DNA from: VRUE01 sp035693025
GTDB lineage: Bacteria > Actinomycetota > Thermoleophilia > Solirubrobacterales > 70-9
Reading direction: 5' to 3'
Assembly: GCA_035693025.1 (NCBI GenBank)
Contig: DASSHI010000044.1
Span: 1-15,469 of the forward strand
DNA: 15,469 bases
Each line of letters begins with the position of its first letter. Position 1 is the first letter of the stretch. The notes under the pieces are model-generated. The model made no database searches. It had not been told where the DNA came from and saw nothing but the letters and a program-made list of their open reading frames with translations. This document shows positions 13,232-15,469 of the stretch, piece by piece. The position numbers and the translations under genes were made by a program.

Positions 13232-14227
13232 GTGCCCACGAGCTGGCAGGAGATCTTCGACCTCGGCGCGCGCGAGGCGACGGCGGCGGCCGAGCCGGAG
13301 AGCGACGAAAAGCGCCGCGGCGTCTTCCGCCGCCTGCGCGAGAGCCTCTCGAAAAGCCGCCAGGCGCTGAGCGAGGAGATCTCGGCCAGCCTCTTCGACC
13401 GCATCGACGAGGAGACCTGGGAGCAGCTCGAGGAGGCGCTGATCCTCGCCGACGCCGGGGCGCCGACCACCGCCGAGGTGGTCGAGCGGCTCGAGCGCGA
13501 GGTCGAGAGCGGTGAGGTCTCGCCCGACGGCGAGGCCGTGCGCGACCGCCTGATCGGGATCCTCGCCGAGGTCTCCTCCAACGGCCGCCGCCCGATCGAC
13601 CTCAGCGGCGAGCCGGCGGTCCTGCTGATGGTCGGCGTCAACGGCACCGGCAAGACGACGACGATCGGCAAGATCGCCTGGTACCTCTCGAAGGAATTCG
13701 GCCTCTCCGTCGTGCTCGCCGCGGGGGACACCTACCGTGCCGCCGCCGCCGAGCAGCTCGCCGAGTGGGCCGAGCGCGCCGGCGCAGAACTGATCCGCTC
13801 CAAGGAGGGCGGCGATCCCGGCGCGGTCGCCTTCGACGCGATCGCCGCCGCCCGCGCGCGCGGCGCCGACGTGGTCATCGTCGACACCGCCGGCCGCCTC
13901 CACACCCAGGGCAATCTGATGGACGAGCTGGCCAAGGTGCGCCGCGTGATCGCCAAGCAGATGCCCGAGGCGCCGCACGAGACGCTGATCTCGATCGACG
14001 CGACCACCGGGCAGAACGGCCTGCGCCAGGCGAAGGTCTTCTCGGAGGCGGTCGCGGTCGACGGCGTCGTCCTGACCAAGCTCGACGGCACCGCCAGGGG
14101 CGGCATCGTCCTCTCGATCGCCAACGAGCTCGGCATCCCGGTGAAGCTGATCGGCACGGGGGAGACGCTCGAGGACCTGCGCCCGTTCGACCCCGAGGAC
14201 TTCGCCCGCGCCCTGCTCGCCGAGTAG
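13232..14227 (+). CDS. ftsY: FtsY, signal recognition particle receptor
   Basis: This 331-residue GTPase is the membrane-associated receptor that binds Ffh and hands ribosomes making membrane proteins to the translocon. An N domain (about 30-110) is followed by the G domain: G1 GVNGTGKTTTIGK (from 135), DTYRAAAAEQL, DTAGRLHTQGNLMDEL (from 218), DATTGQNG, TKLDGTARGG (282-291) and the closing GTGETLEDLRPFDPEDF. DTYRAAA and LHTQGNLMDEL mark FtsY rather than Ffh. The region before the N domain is only about 28 residues, with no membrane helix, so attachment would rely on a short amphipathic N-terminus. The GTG is chosen because it follows the TAGATT box at the same spacing as fakA. ffh begins 22 bases after the stop. 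Confidence 0.95.
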   Translation: MPTSWQEIFDLGAREATAAAEPESDEKRRGVFRRLRESLSKSRQALSEEISASLFDRIDEETWEQLEEALILADAGAPTTAEVVERLEREVESGEVSPDGEAVRDRLIGILAEVSSNGRRPIDLSGEPAVLLMVGVNGTGKTTTIGKIAWYLSKEFGLSVVLAAGDTYRAAAAEQLAEWAERAGAELIRSKEGGDPGAVAFDAIAAARARGADVVIVDTAGRLHTQGNLMDELAKVRRVIAKQMPEAPHETLISIDATTGQNGLRQAKVFSEAVAVDGVVLTKLDGTARGGIVLSIANELGIPVKLIGTGETLEDLRPFDPEDFARALLAE

Positions 14228-14234
14228 TCCTCAT

Positions 14235-14240
14235 TAAGCT
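14235..14240 (+). promoter_or_regulatory. Possible -10 element (TAAGCT) before ffh
   Basis: TAAGCT lies 9 bases before the ffh GTG in the short ftsY-ffh gap, with no ribosome binding site visible. It fits the leaderless pattern of other genes here, but read-through from ftsY is equally possible. Confidence 0.3.
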
Positions 14241-14249
14241 GGACAGCCG

Positions 14250-15469
14250 GTGTTCGACCAGCTCTCAGACCGCCTCCAGGCGACCCTCTCCGACGTCCGC
14301 TCACGCGGCAAGCTGAACGAGGGAGACGTCGACGCGGCGATGCGGGAGATCCGCCTCGCCCTGCTCGAGGCAGACGTCAACTTCAAGGTCGTCAAAGCCT
14401 TCACCAAGACGCTGAAGGAGCGCTGCCTCGGCGCCGAGGTGCTGGAGAGCCTCGATCCCGGCCAGCAGGTCGTGAAGATCGTCGACGAGGAGCTGACCGG
14501 GCTGATGGGCGGGACCGGCCGCGAGCTCGCCCTCGCCTCCAGCGGTCCGACCGTGATCCTGATGGCCGGGCTGCAGGGCTCGGGCAAGACGACCGCCTGC
14601 GCCAAGCTCGCCCGCCTGCTCGGCGAGCAGGGCAAGAACGTCGCCCTCGCCGCCTGCGACGTCTACCGGCCGGCGGCCGTCGACCAGCTGGTCACCGTCG
14701 GCGAGCGGGCCGGCGCCCACGTCTATCAGCAGGGCACCGATGCCGATCCGGTCGAGATCGCCGCCTGGGCGTTCGACCGGGCCCGCGCCGAGGAGCGCGA
14801 CGTGCTGATCGTCGACACGGCGGGTCGTCTCCACATCGACGAGGCCCTGATGGACGAGCTGGCCAGGATCCGCAAGCGGACGAGGCCGCACGACGTGCTG
14901 CTGGTGGTCGACGCGATGACCGGCCAGGACGCCGTCGGGGTCGCCGAATCCTTCGCCGAGGCGGCCGAGTTCGACGGCGTCGTGATGACCAAGCTGGACG
15001 GCGACGCTCGCGGCGGCGCCGCGCTCTCGGTCAAAGCCGTTACCGGCAAGCCGATCCTCTTCGCTTCGACGGGCGAGAAACTCGACGCCTTCGAGCGCTT
15101 CCATCCCGACCGCATGGCCTCGCGCATCCTCGGCATGGGCGACGTCCTGACGCTGATCGAGCGCGCCGAGGCGGCGGTCGAGGAGGACGAGCAAGCCGAG
15201 ATGGAGAAGCGGCTCGCCGCCGGCCAGTTCACCTTCGACGACTTCCTGAAGGCGTACAAGATGCTGCGCCGGATGGGGCCGCTGAAGGGCGTCCTGAAGC
15301 TGATTCCCGGCATGGACAAGCAGCTCGGGGACGTCGACCTCGACGAGAGCCAGCTCGGCCGGGTCGAGGCGATCGTGCTCTCGATGACGCCGCAGGAGCG
15401 CCGTTCGCCTATCGTGATCGACGGCAAGCGGCGGATTCGCATCGCCAGGGGCTCCGGGACGACGGTCGA
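14250..15469 (+). CDS. ffh: Ffh, signal recognition particle protein (3' truncated)
   Basis: 406 codons are visible from the GTG to the window edge, with no stop. Ffh binds 4.5S/SRP RNA and signal peptides on ribosomes and docks with FtsY. It opens MFDQLSDRLQATLSDVRSRG (N domain). The G domain has G1 GLQGSGKTT (108-116), DVYRPAAVDQL (137-147), DTAGRLHIDEALMDEL (189-204), DAMTGQDAV and TKLDGDARGG (247-256). The M domain begins near 300 with the QFTFDDFLKAYKMLRRMGPL segment. It reaches the RNA-binding region (SPIVIDGKRRIRIARGSGT), where the second helix normally has SRRxRIAxGSG. The last few tens of residues lie beyond the window. The start gives the canonical N-terminus; the message may be leaderless or co-transcribed with ftsY. 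Confidence 0.96.
   Translation, partial: MFDQLSDRLQATLSDVRSRGKLNEGDVDAAMREIRLALLEADVNFKVVKAFTKTLKERCLGAEVLESLDPGQQVVKIVDEELTGLMGGTGRELALASSGPTVILMAGLQGSGKTTACAKLARLLGEQGKNVALAACDVYRPAAVDQLVTVGERAGAHVYQQGTDADPVEIAAWAFDRARAEERDVLIVDTAGRLHIDEALMDELARIRKRTRPHDVLLVVDAMTGQDAVGVAESFAEAAEFDGVVMTKLDGDARGGAALSVKAVTGKPILFASTGEKLDAFERFHPDRMASRILGMGDVLTLIERAEAAVEEDEQAEMEKRLAAGQFTFDDFLKAYKMLRRMGPLKGVLKLIPGMDKQLGDVDLDESQLGRVEAIVLSMTPQERRSPIVIDGKRRIRIARGSGTTV

Overview
The window is GC-rich chromosomal DNA with a dense block of housekeeping genes, nearly all on the + strand. The best guess is an actinobacterium from a deep, non-mycobacterial lineage, possibly Thermoleophilia/Solirubrobacterales-like. This rests on the strong G/C bias at third codon positions, the order coaD - SepIVA-like gene - DUF177 gene (known from mycobacteria), and several starts with no Shine-Dalgarno sequence directly behind a -10-like hexamer (leaderless style). 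The taxon is an inference; no 16S rRNA or tRNA lies here.

Layout: (1) 1-1467, the end of ribBA overlapping ribH (riboflavin synthesis). (2) 1501-6762, rpmB (L28), then fakA, recG, rsmD and coaD, the last four nearly contiguous or overlapping by one base. (3) 6867-7346, a SepIVA/DivIVA-like coiled-coil gene, convergent with (4) the only - strand gene, a DUF177/YceD gene (7353-7877), which is divergent from (5) a small SAM methyltransferase (7931-8425). (6) 8452-10619, rpmF (L32), plsX, acpP and rnc, tightly packed. (7) 10668-13040, smc. (8) 13232 to the window end, ftsY and the truncated ffh, the two GTPases of the SRP targeting pathway.

The gene products cover flavin and CoA biosynthesis, fatty acid and phospholipid supply (FakA, PlsX, ACP), ribosome assembly (L28, L32, RsmD, DUF177, RNase III), DNA repair and chromosome organisation (RecG, SMC), and membrane protein targeting (FtsY, Ffh). 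No gene-free stretch exceeds 300 bases. No insertion sequence, CRISPR array, tRNA or rRNA was seen.

Most notable points: the SMC protein is about 790 residues, with both ATPase head halves but no recognisable hinge. RNase III has Ala where the family has a catalytic Glu, and Glu where it has Asp. The smc-ftsY spacer is bounded by a perfect 20-bp inverted repeat, with one stop codon inside it. A 15-16 base palindrome recurs upstream of both fakA and ftsY with a second conserved block at the same distance. A 22-bp imperfect inverted repeat sits in frame inside rsmD.
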